This document shows positions 27,023 to 27,516 of a stretch of 27,516 bases of DNA, piece after piece. The DNA lies in contig DASWQV010000035.1 of the NCBI GenBank assembly GCA_036403515.1, positions 1-27,516 of the forward strand. Reading direction: 5' to 3'. The DNA is from VRUE01 sp036403515 (GTDB lineage: Bacteria > Actinomycetota > Thermoleophilia > Solirubrobacterales > 70-9). The notes beneath the pieces are model-generated. The model saw only the letters and a program-made list of their open reading frames with translations. It was not told where the DNA came from and searched no databases. The stretch's first letter is position 1. The number at the start of each line of letters is the position of its first letter. Position numbers and translations under genes: made by a program.

Positions 27023-27516
<494 letters not shown>

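Overview
The window is a stretch of high-GC chromosome, densely packed on both strands, with no transposase, integrase, phage gene, rRNA or tRNA. Gene content points to an Actinobacterium: actinobacterial-type IleS, PAC2 protein, polyprenol-phosphate mannose synthase-like GT2, AdnA-like helicase-nuclease, and LexA boxes of the Gram-positive type. The sigma/anti-sigma fusion coupled to a large secreted Ig-like protein, and the many GTG/TTG or leaderless-looking starts, fit the class Thermoleophilia (Solirubrobacterales-like). That placement is inference; no rRNA is present to confirm it.

Layout. 60-1007 (-): UDP-glucuronate decarboxylase-like SDR. 1182-4486 (+): membrane-tethered sigma factor overlapping a secreted Ig-like protein. 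4579-5943 (-): a basic coiled-coil protein behind two LexA-type boxes, then an inositol-monophosphatase-family enzyme. 5979-8873 (+): AdnA-like helicase-nuclease carrying an in-frame palindromic repeat. 8983-10709 (-): PAC2 protein and two half-size TauE/SafE genes. 10731-12790 (+): trehalose-6-phosphate phosphatase, a membrane protein and a SIMPL protein. 12935-14662 (-): PolX. 14734-16108 (+): GT2, thioredoxin and a tautomerase. 16455-20041 (-): a membrane coiled-coil protein and IleS. 20134-21006 (+): SDR. 21048-25535 (-): FAD/Fe-S 2-hydroxyacid dehydrogenase and benzoylformate decarboxylase-like enzyme. 25593-26354 (+): secreted M15-like protein. 26516-26983 (+): lipoprotein. 27023-end (+): fumarase FumC, cut by the window edge.

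Most genes are housekeeping or stand alone. Likely functional units are the sigma/secreted-protein pair, the TauE half-gene pair, otsB plus its membrane neighbour, and the dehydrogenase/decarboxylase pair (2-hydroxyacid to 2-ketoacid to aldehyde).

The least ordinary content is non-coding. There are at least six palindromic elements of 69-136 bp; two sit in frame inside coding genes and four in gaps between convergent genes. A 37-bp hairpin repeat lies upstream of both trxA and the M15-like gene. Two LexA-type boxes lie in tandem, a ~35-bp triplicate repeat precedes the lipoprotein gene, and eleven genes carry a TAGNNT hexamer 6-11 nt before the start codon, which suggests leaderless transcription.
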